A stretch of DNA of 64,000 bases, from positions 1,240,001-1,304,000 of the forward strand of contig NZ_JAIVAF010000001.1 of assembly GCF_020171805.1 (NCBI RefSeq), read 5' to 3'. The DNA is from Guptibacillus algicola. GTDB taxonomy: Bacteria > Bacillota > Bacilli > Bacillales > Guptibacillaceae. Every line of letters starts with the position of its first letter. The stretch's first letter is position 1. Both the position numbers and the translations under genes were made by a program. Below are positions 7,193-15,495 of this stretch, in pieces. The notes beneath the pieces were generated by a model, which was not told the DNA's origin, searched no databases, and saw only the letters and a list, made by a program, of their open reading frames with translations.

Positions 7193-8092
7193 CTACTCCA
7201 CATCTCTCATTAATTCTGCTAAATTACCATTTTTCTTCTCTAACACTACCTTCGCTTCTTCAACGTTAACTCCTAGTAACAGCATGACAATGGCAACTCT
7301 CACATCACCGCCTGCTTTTTCACTAGCTCGACTCGCTTCTACTTCATCAACACCTGTGATTTCCTGAATGATTGAAACTGCTCGTTTACGGAGTTTCTCA
7401 TTTGAAGCTTGAACGTTGACCATCAGGTTTCGATAAACCTTTCCAAGCTTAATCATCGAAGCTGTCGTAATCATATTCAGTACCATCTTCTGCGCTGTAC
7501 CTGCTTTTAAACGAGTCGATCCCGTGACCACCTCAGGTCCAACCGGTACTTCGATCGGGTATATAACTTTCTGTGATAATAAGGACCCTGTGTTGCAAGC
7601 AATACCCGCTGTTGGGATTCCGAGGTTGGATGCGGCATTAACTGCACCAAGCACATACGGCGTTCTTCCACTTGACGCTATTCCGATGACCATATCTTTA
7701 CGAGTCACGTGTTTATGAACATCTGCTGCACCTGCCTCAGCGCTATCTTCTGCTCCTTCGATCGGAAAGCGAAGAGCTCTGTCGCCACCAGCAATAATAC
7801 CATTCACAAGGTCATGCGGAACTCCAAAAGTTGGCGGACATTCTGAAGCGTCAAGGACGCCGAGACGACCACTCGTACCAGCTCCGAAATAAAAGAGTCG
7901 ACCACCACTTTTCATGATTTCAACAGCTTGATCGATGACCTTCTGGACCTGGGGTAAAGCCGCCTTCACTACAGAAGGTACGCGTTGATCTTCTTCATTC
8001 ATTAGCTCGATGATTTCTAACGTTGAAAATTGATGAAGTTGTTCTGATTTTACGTTTCTCATTTCCGTATTCATGTCGTTCACATCCGTCAT
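7193..8092 (-). CDS. murQ: N-acetylmuramic acid 6-phosphate etherase MurQ
   Basis: MurQ cleaves the D-lactyl ether of MurNAc-6-phosphate to give GlcNAc-6-phosphate and lactate, the committing step of muramic acid salvage in the cytosol. The 299-residue product has the SIS sugar-phosphate fold, with the conserved GAGTSGRLGVLDASECPPTF block near residues 70-90 (including the family's catalytic Glu in ASEC) and EGAEDS near 115. It starts with ATG at 8092, 6 bases after GGAGG, and is the last gene of the MurR/transporter/kinase operon. It therefore uses the phosphosugar produced by the kinase encoded immediately upstream. Confidence 0.96.
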   Translation of the reverse strand: MTDVNDMNTEMRNVKSEQLHQFSTLEIIELMNEEDQRVPSVVKAALPQVQKVIDQAVEIMKSGGRLFYFGAGTSGRLGVLDASECPPTFGVPHDLVNGIIAGGDRALRFPIEGAEDSAEAGAADVHKHVTRKDMVIGIASSGRTPYVLGAVNAASNLGIPTAGIACNTGSLLSQKVIYPIEVPVGPEVVTGSTRLKAGTAQKMVLNMITTASMIKLGKVYRNLMVNVQASNEKLRKRAVSIIQEITGVDEVEASRASEKAGGDVRVAIVMLLLGVNVEEAKVVLEKKNGNLAELMRDVE

Positions 8093-8105
8093 ATCTGTAC
8101 CTCCA

Positions 8106-9071
8106 TCAGGTATAGCTGTCCTCGATCTTATTATAGGACGACGTTAGATTTTTTTTCATTCTTTCAGTGATTAAACTATTTGTAAGCAAGGCACAAATAC
8201 AAGCACCTACAGCTGGTGATAGTTCTGGATAGATGACCTTCAATTTTGCAAAGCTCTTTTCTAGCTTTCTTTCAAACGTTTCTCTGAAAAGCTCTGACTG
8301 AAATAGCCCTCCACATAATACAATCGATTTTGTATCATCATGTACCACCTTCACTAGTTTCAACAATGCTTCACAAGCATCATCCAAGATCCTTAAAGCT
8401 ATAGGGTTATGTTGTTCCCCAAGCATGATGACACACTTTGCTAGTGACGCGATCTTCAATCTAGGGTACCCGTCTTCATAAATACTCGTAATGATTTCAG
8501 AAGCGTTTTTCAATGTTAAAAAAGATAGCATGCTTCGTACAAAAGCTTCATCCTTCTCTCGTATGTTGTCATGCATCTCAGTGAGAACATTTAGCGCCTG
8601 TCTTCCAATCGCATAGCCACTTCCTCCGTCTCCAAAAAGGTAGCCCCACCCTCCCGCACGAATAGAAGGTTTGTTACGACTTATCGAGTATGCGATCGAA
8701 CCCGTTCCAGCGATGAGCACGGTTCCTTCCAATGAGAATGTGCCACTTGCAATGGCACCATAGGCATCGTTCGTAACGGTTATCATTCCACTGAATTCTG
8801 GTAAACTTTCAAGAAGCCACGTTTTCCAACGTTCCTGGTCCTCCACTCGGTCGCCTCCAGCTGTCGATACATAGATGGCTTCAATTTCAGGTTTTACGAG
8901 GTTACACGTCAAGGCTTTCATGACCTGTTGTATTTCTTTTCGAACCTCTTCTACTGAACGTGATTTGATATTCGTCGACCCAGCTACGCCTTTAGCAATG
9001 AGTCTCCCATCGTGATCACAAAGGAACGCTTCTGTCTTCGTACCGCCACCATCGATTCCGATATAATACAT
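8106..9071 (-). CDS. murK: BadF/BcrA-type N-acetylmuramate/N-acetylglucosamine kinase
   Basis: This 321-residue ASKHA-fold kinase is predicted to phosphorylate imported MurNAc (and possibly GlcNAc) at C6. Characterised clostridial MurK belongs to this family. The nucleotide-binding motifs are clear: YIGIDGGGTKTEAF at the N-terminus (phosphate 1), VLIAGTGSIAYS, and GGWGYLFGDGGSGYAIGR. I chose ATG at 9071: the GGGTK motif follows immediately, and the ATG lies one base after the permease stop, implying coupling. Sitting between a sugar ABC importer and murQ it fills the step that a phosphotransferase would otherwise provide. Specificity for MurNAc versus GlcNAc cannot be read from sequence alone. 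Confidence 0.85.
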   Translation of the reverse strand: MYYIGIDGGGTKTEAFLCDHDGRLIAKGVAGSTNIKSRSVEEVRKEIQQVMKALTCNLVKPEIEAIYVSTAGGDRVEDQERWKTWLLESLPEFSGMITVTNDAYGAIASGTFSLEGTVLIAGTGSIAYSISRNKPSIRAGGWGYLFGDGGSGYAIGRQALNVLTEMHDNIREKDEAFVRSMLSFLTLKNASEIITSIYEDGYPRLKIASLAKCVIMLGEQHNPIALRILDDACEALLKLVKVVHDDTKSIVLCGGLFQSELFRETFERKLEKSFAKLKVIYPELSPAVGACICALLTNSLITERMKKNLTSSYNKIEDSYT

Positions 9072-9072
9072 G

Positions 9073-9900
9073 TTATTTGATCGCACCTTGTGTGAGTCCC
9101 TCCATAAATTGTTTTGAAGCAATGAAGAATAGGACGATCATCGGTAATGAAGCAAGTGTAAGACCGGCAAAAAGGGCTCCCCAATCAGCTGAATACTCAC
9201 CGAAGAGTGACAGCATCCCGACTGGTATCGTTCGTTTTAAATCATCTGTAATGAAGATCAACGGAAAGAAAAAATCATTCCATGATTGAATAAATTGAAT
9301 GATCATCACTGTTCCAAGTGCTGGTCTCATAAGAGGTAAGACGACATTCCATAGGATGCGAAGGTTTCCAGCTCCATCGATTCTCGCAGCTTCTTCTAGT
9401 TCCCGTGGCATCGTTCTAAAGAAGCCTGTCAGTATAAGAACGGAGAGCGGTATTCCTGTTGCCACATACATAAAGATCAATGACCAGAGTGAGTTTAATA
9501 GCTGTAGATCTTTCATCAAAATGAAAAGAGGGACGATTCCTAGTTTGATCGGAAGCATCATGCCCATTAGGAAGAAAAAGAAAATCATGTTGTTCCATAC
9601 AAACGTAAAGCGCGCGATATAAAATGCCGCAAGAGAAGACGTGACAAGAATGAGCGCCACAGACACCACACTAACGAGAACACTGTTCATGAAATATGTC
9701 ATGAATGGCACTTGTTCAAGTAAGCTTTTATACGTATCTAACGTAAACGTCTCTGGTAACGAGAGTGGGTTCGTAAAAATCTCCGAACTTGTTTTGAAAG
9801 AAGATAGAATCATGAGTAGGATTGGATAGATGCTGACAGATGCAATTAAAAATGCAAAAACGTAGTAAAAAGGCTTCGACCAGATTGAATGCTTCATCAT
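9073..9900 (-). CDS. Carbohydrate ABC transporter permease (MalG type)
   Basis: This 275-residue membrane permease of the CUT1 sugar importer family has six hydrophobic segments and the EAA loop PRELEEAARIDGAGNLRILW at about residues 185-205, which contacts the ATPase. The C-terminus ends in the family-typical KQFMEGLTQGAIK. It lies 7 bases after the MalF-type partner. By context it imports MurNAc or a MurNAc-containing saccharide or muropeptide. No ATPase gene is present in the operon. Confidence 0.92.
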   Translation of the reverse strand: MMKHSIWSKPFYYVFAFLIASVSIYPILLMILSSFKTSSEIFTNPLSLPETFTLDTYKSLLEQVPFMTYFMNSVLVSVVSVALILVTSSLAAFYIARFTFVWNNMIFFFFLMGMMLPIKLGIVPLFILMKDLQLLNSLWSLIFMYVATGIPLSVLILTGFFRTMPRELEEAARIDGAGNLRILWNVVLPLMRPALGTVMIIQFIQSWNDFFFPLIFITDDLKRTIPVGMLSLFGEYSADWGALFAGLTLASLPMIVLFFIASKQFMEGLTQGAIK

Positions 9901-9907
9901 ATCCCTC

Positions 9908-10858
9908 CTATAGATCCACTTGTTTTTTCTGCATATATTTCAGATACAGCGCTGTAAAGAATGAGATGAAAATAAATAACACGACAGCAAGTGCTGAACC
10001 GAGACCTACCGCTGTGGTCGATCCACCAGCTGATCCGCCAAAGGCAAGCCGATAAAAGTATACTGCGAGCGTATCAGTAGAATGATAAGGTTCTCCTTGT
10101 GAACCTTGCATCGCATAAACGAGTTCAAAGGCTTCAAACGACTGAATGAACGTTAACACCGTCATAATCATGATCGATGGCACCATCAGTGGCAAAACAA
10201 TGCGTCTGATCATCGCAAAACCAGCTGCCCCGTCAAGTTTCCCAGCCTCAAACAACTCTTTTGGAATCGACTGAAACCCTGCAAGAAAGATCAGTACGCC
10301 AAATCCGAGTCCGTACCAACAATTGACGAGAATAATAGAAATGAGGGCCGTATCAGGATCACCAAGCCATGCCTTCTCGAGATCTTCTAATCCGACTTTT
10401 TCTAGAATCACGTTCAAAGCACCGTAGTTTGGATTCAGAATTAGTTTCCATAAGAAGCCAACAACGATGACTGAAAGAAGACGCGGTAGGAAGTAAGCGA
10501 TCTTCAGAAACTCAGAGCCTCGAACTTTTTTATAAATAATATAAGCAAGAATAAAGGCTAAACCATTCTGAAAGATCATCTGTAAAACAAAATACAGGAT
10601 GTTATGACCAAAGGCATTCCAAAACAGATCCGAGAAAGGTTGGAGCGTGAATAGATCTTTGAAATTGTCGAGTCCAACAAACTCCCCTCTAACGATGCCT
10701 TTCCAATCAAAGAAACTGTATGTAAGTGCAGCAAATAAAGGGTAAACAATAAATAGCCCATAAATAATCAAGGCGGGAATAGGGAAAAGGTGAATCGTCA
10801 ACCTTTTCCAGTTCCGTTGCTTTTTCAATGTCAGTGGTTTATGCATTGCTGGCTTCAT
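9908..10858 (-). CDS. Carbohydrate ABC transporter permease (MalF type)
   Basis: This 316-residue CUT1 permease is the partner of the downstream MalG-type protein. The EAA loop reads PKELFEAGKLDGAAGFAMIR at about residues 205-225. A basic N-terminus (KPLTLKKQRNWKRL) precedes the first membrane helix, and a cluster of further helices follows. The gene is in the middle of the MurR-controlled operon, 19 bases after the solute-binding protein gene. The sugar is inferred from the kinase and MurQ encoded downstream. Confidence 0.92.
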   Translation of the reverse strand: MKPAMHKPLTLKKQRNWKRLTIHLFPIPALIIYGLFIVYPLFAALTYSFFDWKGIVRGEFVGLDNFKDLFTLQPFSDLFWNAFGHNILYFVLQMIFQNGLAFILAYIIYKKVRGSEFLKIAYFLPRLLSVIVVGFLWKLILNPNYGALNVILEKVGLEDLEKAWLGDPDTALISIILVNCWYGLGFGVLIFLAGFQSIPKELFEAGKLDGAAGFAMIRRIVLPLMVPSIMIMTVLTFIQSFEAFELVYAMQGSQGEPYHSTDTLAVYFYRLAFGGSAGGSTTAVGLGSALAVVLFIFISFFTALYLKYMQKKQVDL

Positions 10859-10877
10859 ATTCTCCGCCCCTTCCTTA

Positions 10878-12146
10878 TTATTTCAGAGGTTCATACCATG
10901 ACTTCGCACTATCTTGTACAGCGTTTGCAACTTCCTCTGGAGAGCGTTCGCCTAAGTACATGCCCTGAAGTTCTGTTTCAATCGTAGCTTTCGTTGAGGG
11001 ATTACCACCTGCGAAATGAACAAGCATCATGTATGGTGTTGATTGTTCTTCTACCGCTTTTCCAAGCGAATTTACAAGCTCATCATCCGACTCAATTCCA
11101 GGTATCGCGCTGATCATTTTAAATTCTTCCGTGAACATCGTGCCGAACTCTTCTGTCGTCATAAATTGAAGGAATTTCTTTGCAGCATCTTTATTTTCTG
11201 AATTTGCATTGATTGCATAGGAACCATCTACCCATGTCGTAATTGTTGGTTCCTTGCCGACTGCCGATGGCATCGGGAAGAAACCTAGTTCCAATTCAGG
11301 GTTCATTTCACGAAGCACTTCGATTTCCCAACTACCTAGCGGGAACATCGCAGCATCACCTGTAAAGAACATCGTTCGTATATCCTCCATCCCAAGACCT
11401 TCATAATTTTCAGGGAAGAATTGTTTTAACTCATCCAATGCTTCGATCGAGCTTTTGAACTCATCACTAGTGAATTCAGTTTCTCCTGCCGTGATGTTGT
11501 CTACAAATTCATTTGCTCCGTAGTGTGCAGGGCCGATAATACCGTGAGCAAGTGATAGGAGCCATCCTTCCTTCGTTCCAAGAGAAATAGGCGTATACCC
11601 TTCATCTTGTAACGTCTTGTTCAATGTCATGAACTCTTCCCACGTTTTAGGCTCCTCAAGACCTACCTCTTCGAAAATTTTCTTGTTGTAAAACATTTGT
11701 GTCGTACTGATGTTTAGAGGGACACCATACTGTTTATCGTCTGTTCCTTTTGAAGCAGCAAGCGTTTCTTCTGGATATTGATCAAGACCTTCAAGTCCAT
11801 CGAGGGGCTCAAGGTATCCTGCGTCAGCTAGTTCAATTCCCGGGGTATAAGGACGAAGATGAATAATGTCTGGACCTTCTCCACTTTGAAGAGCTGTATT
11901 CAAAATCGTGTTGTATTCTGTGTTTTTAGAAGGCTTAAATTCTACATTGATGTCGGGGTATTCCTCATTGAATTTTTCGATGACCTTTTCATAACTTGCC
12001 TTGTCTTCTGTTCTCCAACTGCCGATCGTTAACGTTGTCCCGTCTTCACTTCCACCATCACTACCTGTGTCAGAGCTGCTACAAGCAGAAATAACAAGAA
12101 TTAACGATAAAAACGCCACAAAAGAAATCGCTTTCATTTTCTTCAT
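10878..12146 (-). CDS. Sugar-binding lipoprotein of the amino-sugar ABC importer
   Basis: This 422-residue extracellular solute-binding protein of family 1 has a lipoprotein signal with lipobox LVISAC; C22 is the expected lipid-modified residue, followed by a flexible Ser/Asp/Gly-rich linker. The mature part begins TLTIGSWRTEDKASYEKVIE and contains the family hallmark TNTEY/ILNTALQSGEGPDIIHL region. ATG at 12146 has a GGGGGAG site upstream and lies 4 bases after the hydrolase stop. It should capture MurNAc-type sugars outside the membrane. Ligand identity is inferred from context. Confidence 0.92.
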   Translation of the reverse strand: MKKMKAISFVAFLSLILVISACSSSDTGSDGGSEDGTTLTIGSWRTEDKASYEKVIEKFNEEYPDINVEFKPSKNTEYNTILNTALQSGEGPDIIHLRPYTPGIELADAGYLEPLDGLEGLDQYPEETLAASKGTDDKQYGVPLNISTTQMFYNKKIFEEVGLEEPKTWEEFMTLNKTLQDEGYTPISLGTKEGWLLSLAHGIIGPAHYGANEFVDNITAGETEFTSDEFKSSIEALDELKQFFPENYEGLGMEDIRTMFFTGDAAMFPLGSWEIEVLREMNPELELGFFPMPSAVGKEPTITTWVDGSYAINANSENKDAAKKFLQFMTTEEFGTMFTEEFKMISAIPGIESDDELVNSLGKAVEEQSTPYMMLVHFAGGNPSTKATIETELQGMYLGERSPEEVANAVQDSAKSWYEPLK

Positions 12147-12150
12147 GCCA

Positions 12151-13161
12151 TTACTCCCCCTTAATAAAATTTGAATGAATCAATGAATGTAGATAAGGTC
12201 GAATCACTTTCATATTATGTTTTCTCCCATAGTGAACGATGTTCGTCAAAAAAGTTACAACGAGTTTCTCTTTAGGATCGATCCATAAACTTGTTCCTGT
12301 AAAACCGGTATGACCGAAGCTCCCTATCGACCACCTCCCACACGAAAGCTCAGCTCCTTTGCCACTCCACACTTCAAACCCAAGTCCGCGATTACCAAGC
12401 ACATGTTCCCGGGCTTGCCAAATTCTCTTTTCCTGTAAGACGCTTTGCTGTTCCGGATAAAGAAACATGCTTCCGAACTTTCCAACATCAGAAGCAGTTG
12501 AAAACAGTCCTGCACTTCCACTTTCGCCACCTAGATGAAGGGCTTTTTCGTCATGAACTTCTCCTTGAATATAGGAGTCACCATAAGCCTCAGTCGACGC
12601 GATTGCATCGCCAGCTGGGTGAAATTCGGTGAATGAAAGTCTCCATGGCCGATAGAGATACGTTTTTGTAAAGGTTGAAATCGGTAAGTTGCTTATTTTT
12701 TCGATCACCTTTCCAAGTAAAATCATCCCGGAGTCGCTATAAAGGACTTTTTCACCAGGTTTATGGACGAGAGGCAATGCAACGATCTCATCTAATACCG
12801 GTCGCCACTCGCTCCTTTTCATATGGTGAAGGTCAGCTGGGAGGCCACTCGTGTGTGTAAGGGCGTGTTCAATTGTAACGTCTCTATGCTTGAAATCTGG
12901 TATGTAGGTCTGAATAGGATGGTCTAATTCTAATGAGCTGTTATCGAGTAGCCAGAGAATCGAAGGTAAGGTGGCCATCACTTTTGTGAGAGAAGCTACA
13001 TCAAATTTTGTGGATTTCGAAATGCTAGCTACGTTGTTGTGACGATTACGATACGTGCCATAGGCTTTGTGAAACACTGTTTTTCCTAGATGTTGAACGT
13101 GTAGAGTCGCACCTGGCAATTCATTGTCTTTGACGAGTTGGTGTACATATTGATCAAACAT
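12151..13161 (-). CDS. Cytosolic beta-lactamase-fold hydrolase, AmiE-like
   Basis: This 336-residue serine hydrolase of the class C beta-lactamase/AmiE group has no signal peptide. The active-site motifs are SLTK (S57-K60), YSDSG (Tyr base region) near residue 142 and HTGFTGTS near 285. Its secreted relatives, encoded at 17605 and 20568, resemble B. subtilis AmiE, which removes peptide stems from MurNAc. Here the absence of an export signal and the place between the regulator and the sugar-binding protein suggest processing of imported muropeptides inside the cell, although another esterase or amidase function is possible. Its start overlaps the end of the murR-type gene by 8 bases. Confidence 0.8.
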   Translation of the reverse strand: MFDQYVHQLVKDNELPGATLHVQHLGKTVFHKAYGTYRNRHNNVASISKSTKFDVASLTKVMATLPSILWLLDNSSLELDHPIQTYIPDFKHRDVTIEHALTHTSGLPADLHHMKRSEWRPVLDEIVALPLVHKPGEKVLYSDSGMILLGKVIEKISNLPISTFTKTYLYRPWRLSFTEFHPAGDAIASTEAYGDSYIQGEVHDEKALHLGGESGSAGLFSTASDVGKFGSMFLYPEQQSVLQEKRIWQAREHVLGNRGLGFEVWSGKGAELSCGRWSIGSFGHTGFTGTSLWIDPKEKLVVTFLTNIVHYGRKHNMKVIRPYLHSLIHSNFIKGE

Positions 13162-14008
13162 GCTTCTTCAAATGCTCCACAGCTTTTCGGGTGCGCTCGA
13201 GTGCAACTACACTTTCATTGTAGTTGCGGCTTGTTAAACCCACGTATAAAATATCGATCACATTAAGCTGCGAAATGCGTGAACTCATCGCGCCACTTCG
13301 AATGCTCTTTTCTAGTGAACTAGTAAATAGCTTGATATCAGCAAGCTGAGAGACAGGATTCGTTCCATATTTCGTAAGCGTGATTACGGTCGCACCGTTT
13401 TCTTTAGCAATAGATAATGATTGAATAATATCGTTCGTTTGACCAGAATACGAAATGCCAAACACGACATCTTCCTCACTAAGGTTTGCGCTAATCGTCC
13501 CTTGTGAGTCATAATCTACTGCTGCTTCACACCATCGATTGATTCTAGAAAGCTTTTGTTTGAAGTCGTGCGCGATCAACCCAGAGGCACCAATGCCATA
13601 TAATGCGATCTTCCTTGCTTTACCAAGCACTTCGATTGCCTTCTCAACCTCATCTCGTGAAAGAACGGAGAGTGTATCATTGATGGATTGAATGTTGTTG
13701 TTCGATATATTAGCGATAAAAGAATCAACGGTTCCATCGATCGAAATTTCCTGATAAGAATTACTGCTCTGTTTCGTAGCAAGGTCTCCAGCAATTCGAA
13801 GCTTCAATTCTTGAAAACCCTTATAGTTAAGCGTTCGAGAAAGACGAATAATCGTAGCTTCACTCACTTCTGTCCTGTGCGCCAGCTTTTGAATAGAGAG
13901 GTTGATCACTTCTTCTGGACGGTTAACAATGTATTCTGCGACTTTTCGTTCGGAAGGTTTAAGAGATGCCATAGACTCTTGAATACTGATTAATCCTCCG
14001 TTCATCAT
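13154..14008 (-). CDS. murR: RpiR-family regulator, MurR-type
   Basis: This 284-residue regulator has an N-terminal RpiR helix-turn-helix (residues about 1-77, LKPSERKVAEYIVNRPEEV through VSEATIIRLSRTLNYKGFQE) and a C-terminal SIS sugar-phosphate sensor (about 115-250, YGIGASGLIAHDFKQKL and VFGISYSGQTNDI). It heads the operon for amino-sugar import and MurQ, so MurNAc-6-phosphate is the likely ligand. AGGAGG lies 4 bases before the first ATG (14008) and 7 before the next ATG (14005); either could be used. A TTGATA-17-TAGAAA promoter and three repeated AAGTTT(T)AT motifs lie upstream. Confidence 0.85.
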   Translation of the reverse strand: MMNGGLISIQESMASLKPSERKVAEYIVNRPEEVINLSIQKLAHRTEVSEATIIRLSRTLNYKGFQELKLRIAGDLATKQSSNSYQEISIDGTVDSFIANISNNNIQSINDTLSVLSRDEVEKAIEVLGKARKIALYGIGASGLIAHDFKQKLSRINRWCEAAVDYDSQGTISANLSEEDVVFGISYSGQTNDIIQSLSIAKENGATVITLTKYGTNPVSQLADIKLFTSSLEKSIRSGAMSSRISQLNVIDILYVGLTSRNYNESVVALERTRKAVEHLKKHV

Positions 14009-14034
14009 CTTACCTCCTTTCTAAATGAGTGAAT

Positions 14035-14105
14035 TTTCTAATAAGTTTATTACAGTGTATCAAGTTTTATTTATTATTTAAACACTATTTACGAAGTTTT
14101 ATTAC
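14035..14105 (-). promoter_or_regulatory. Promoter and direct repeats upstream of the murR operon
   Basis: On the minus strand, TTGATA (14063-14058) and TAGAAA (14040-14035) are 17 bases apart. Three plus-strand direct repeats of AAGTTT(T)AT occur at 14043-14050, 14062-14070 and 14094-14101, two of them overlapping the promoter. They could be regulator sites. The region is AT-rich, so chance similarity is possible. Confidence 0.45.
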
Positions 14106-14116
14106 AATCATATAAA

Positions 14117-14157
14117 GAAAGCACCCGCGAACGCTTACCGCGAGTGCTTTTTTCTTT
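14117..14157. terminator. Bidirectional terminator after namZ
   Basis: AAAGCACCCGCG (14118-14129) pairs with CGCGAGTGCTTT (14139-14150) with one mismatch. T-runs occur on both sides of the stem depending on strand. It ends the amiE-nagZ-namZ operon and insulates murR. Confidence 0.85.
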
Positions 14158-14159
14158 GT

Positions 14160-15437
14160 TTAGTATACTAAATAGTCTTCTCTTACTTCTTTAAAGTCAT
14201 CAAGATCTTCTTCCCATTTCTCCTGCATCTCTTCAACACTCTGTCCTTCCTTTATCGCATCTCTGATCCAGCCATTTCCAACAAGGTAGTCGAAGAATGA
14301 GATGCCGTTACTATATTCAGCACGGAACTCGAAGTCTGCTGGATAGAGGTCATGGATTGTTTTCACTAGGTGTAATCCCGTCATGACAGGCTTGAATTCT
14401 TCCTTATCAGTAACGTGAATCTGAACACCATGTGTTAATTTCCCTGCGTGTTTCGAGAAGGATGGCGTATAAGATGCTGCTCTAAAATCAACCCCTGGAA
14501 GTTCGAGACGATTAAGCTCTGACGCTAATTCTGTTGAATTAATGAACGGAGCACCAATTAGTTCAAATGGTTTTGTCGTTCCGCGTCCTTCCGATACGTT
14601 TGTGCCTTCGATGAGGGCAGCACCTGGATACACAAGAGCCGTATCTAACGTAGGCATATTTGGAGATGGCAACACCCACTCAAGCGGCGTATCATCATAG
14701 TACATGTCTCGGTCCCAGTTTTTCATTTCGACAACCGTGAGATCTGCGCCGATGCCAAATTCGTTGTTGAATAGTTTCGCAAGCTCCCCAACCGTCATAC
14801 CGTGACGGAGTGGAATTTCATACTTTCCAACGAAAGAAGAATACTCATCATTCAAGACTGGCCCTTCAACCGCTTCGCCTCCAAGTGGATTCGGACGGTC
14901 TAGAACGACAAATTTGATATTATTCTCTTCTGCTGCTTCCATCGCATACGCCATCGTATAGATGTACGTATAGAAGCGTGTTCCAACATCTTGAATATCA
15001 AAAAGTAACACATCGATTCCCTCTAGCATTTCAGGTGATGGCTTCCGAGTTTCACCATACAGACTGTATACCGGAAGTCCGGTCTGTTCGTCTGTGTAAT
15101 ACTCCACATATTCACCGGCTTGCGCACTTCCTCGCACTCCATGTTCAGGGCCATAAAGAGCAGTGAGGTTCACATCAGGATCGTTATGAAGACGATCAAC
15201 AATGCTAGTTAATTCTTGATCAACGCCCGTTGGATTCGTGATCAAACCAACATTCTTCCCCTCGATCAATTGTTTCTCTTCATCTAATAGTACTTCTACT
15301 CCGAGTTTAAAATCCTTCTTATGCTTATTTTTATCATGACCATACTTATTTCCTTTTCCATTATCATCAGCAAGGGCTACCGAGATTGTAGACATGACAA
15401 GAACAGACATCAAAATCATGACGAACCATTTTTTCAT
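14160..15437 (-). CDS. namZ: Secreted exo-N-acetylmuramidase NamZ (DUF1343/YbbC)
   Basis: NamZ-type enzymes release terminal MurNAc from the non-reducing ends of peptidoglycan fragments. The 425-residue product has a signal peptide (KKWFVMILMSVLVMSTISVALA), a Lys-rich linker, then the DUF1343 fold starting FKLGVEVLLDEEKQLIEGKN. YGPEHGVRGSAQAGE near residue 97 and the DIQDVGTRFYTY block are family hallmarks. Length matches the B. subtilis protein. It is the last gene of the amiE-nagZ-namZ operon, downstream of an intercistronic hairpin, so its product would act with NagZ and the amidase outside the cell. Confidence 0.92.
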   Translation of the reverse strand: MKKWFVMILMSVLVMSTISVALADDNGKGNKYGHDKNKHKKDFKLGVEVLLDEEKQLIEGKNVGLITNPTGVDQELTSIVDRLHNDPDVNLTALYGPEHGVRGSAQAGEYVEYYTDEQTGLPVYSLYGETRKPSPEMLEGIDVLLFDIQDVGTRFYTYIYTMAYAMEAAEENNIKFVVLDRPNPLGGEAVEGPVLNDEYSSFVGKYEIPLRHGMTVGELAKLFNNEFGIGADLTVVEMKNWDRDMYYDDTPLEWVLPSPNMPTLDTALVYPGAALIEGTNVSEGRGTTKPFELIGAPFINSTELASELNRLELPGVDFRAASYTPSFSKHAGKLTHGVQIHVTDKEEFKPVMTGLHLVKTIHDLYPADFEFRAEYSNGISFFDYLVGNGWIRDAIKEGQSVEEMQEKWEEDLDDFKEVREDYLVY

Positions 15438-15460
15438 ACGTGAAACTCCTCCCCCAAGGA

Positions 15461-15487
15461 GAGAAGAGAGGTAAGAGCTCTCTTCTC
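15461..15487 (-). other. Intercistronic RNA hairpin between nagZ and namZ
   Basis: A perfect 10-bp stem, GAGAAGAGAG (15461-15470) with CTCTCTTCTC (15478-15487), separates the nagZ stop from the namZ ribosome binding site. There is no T-run after it, so it looks more like an mRNA processing or stability element than a terminator. Confidence 0.55.
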
Positions 15488-15495
15488 ATATTAGT

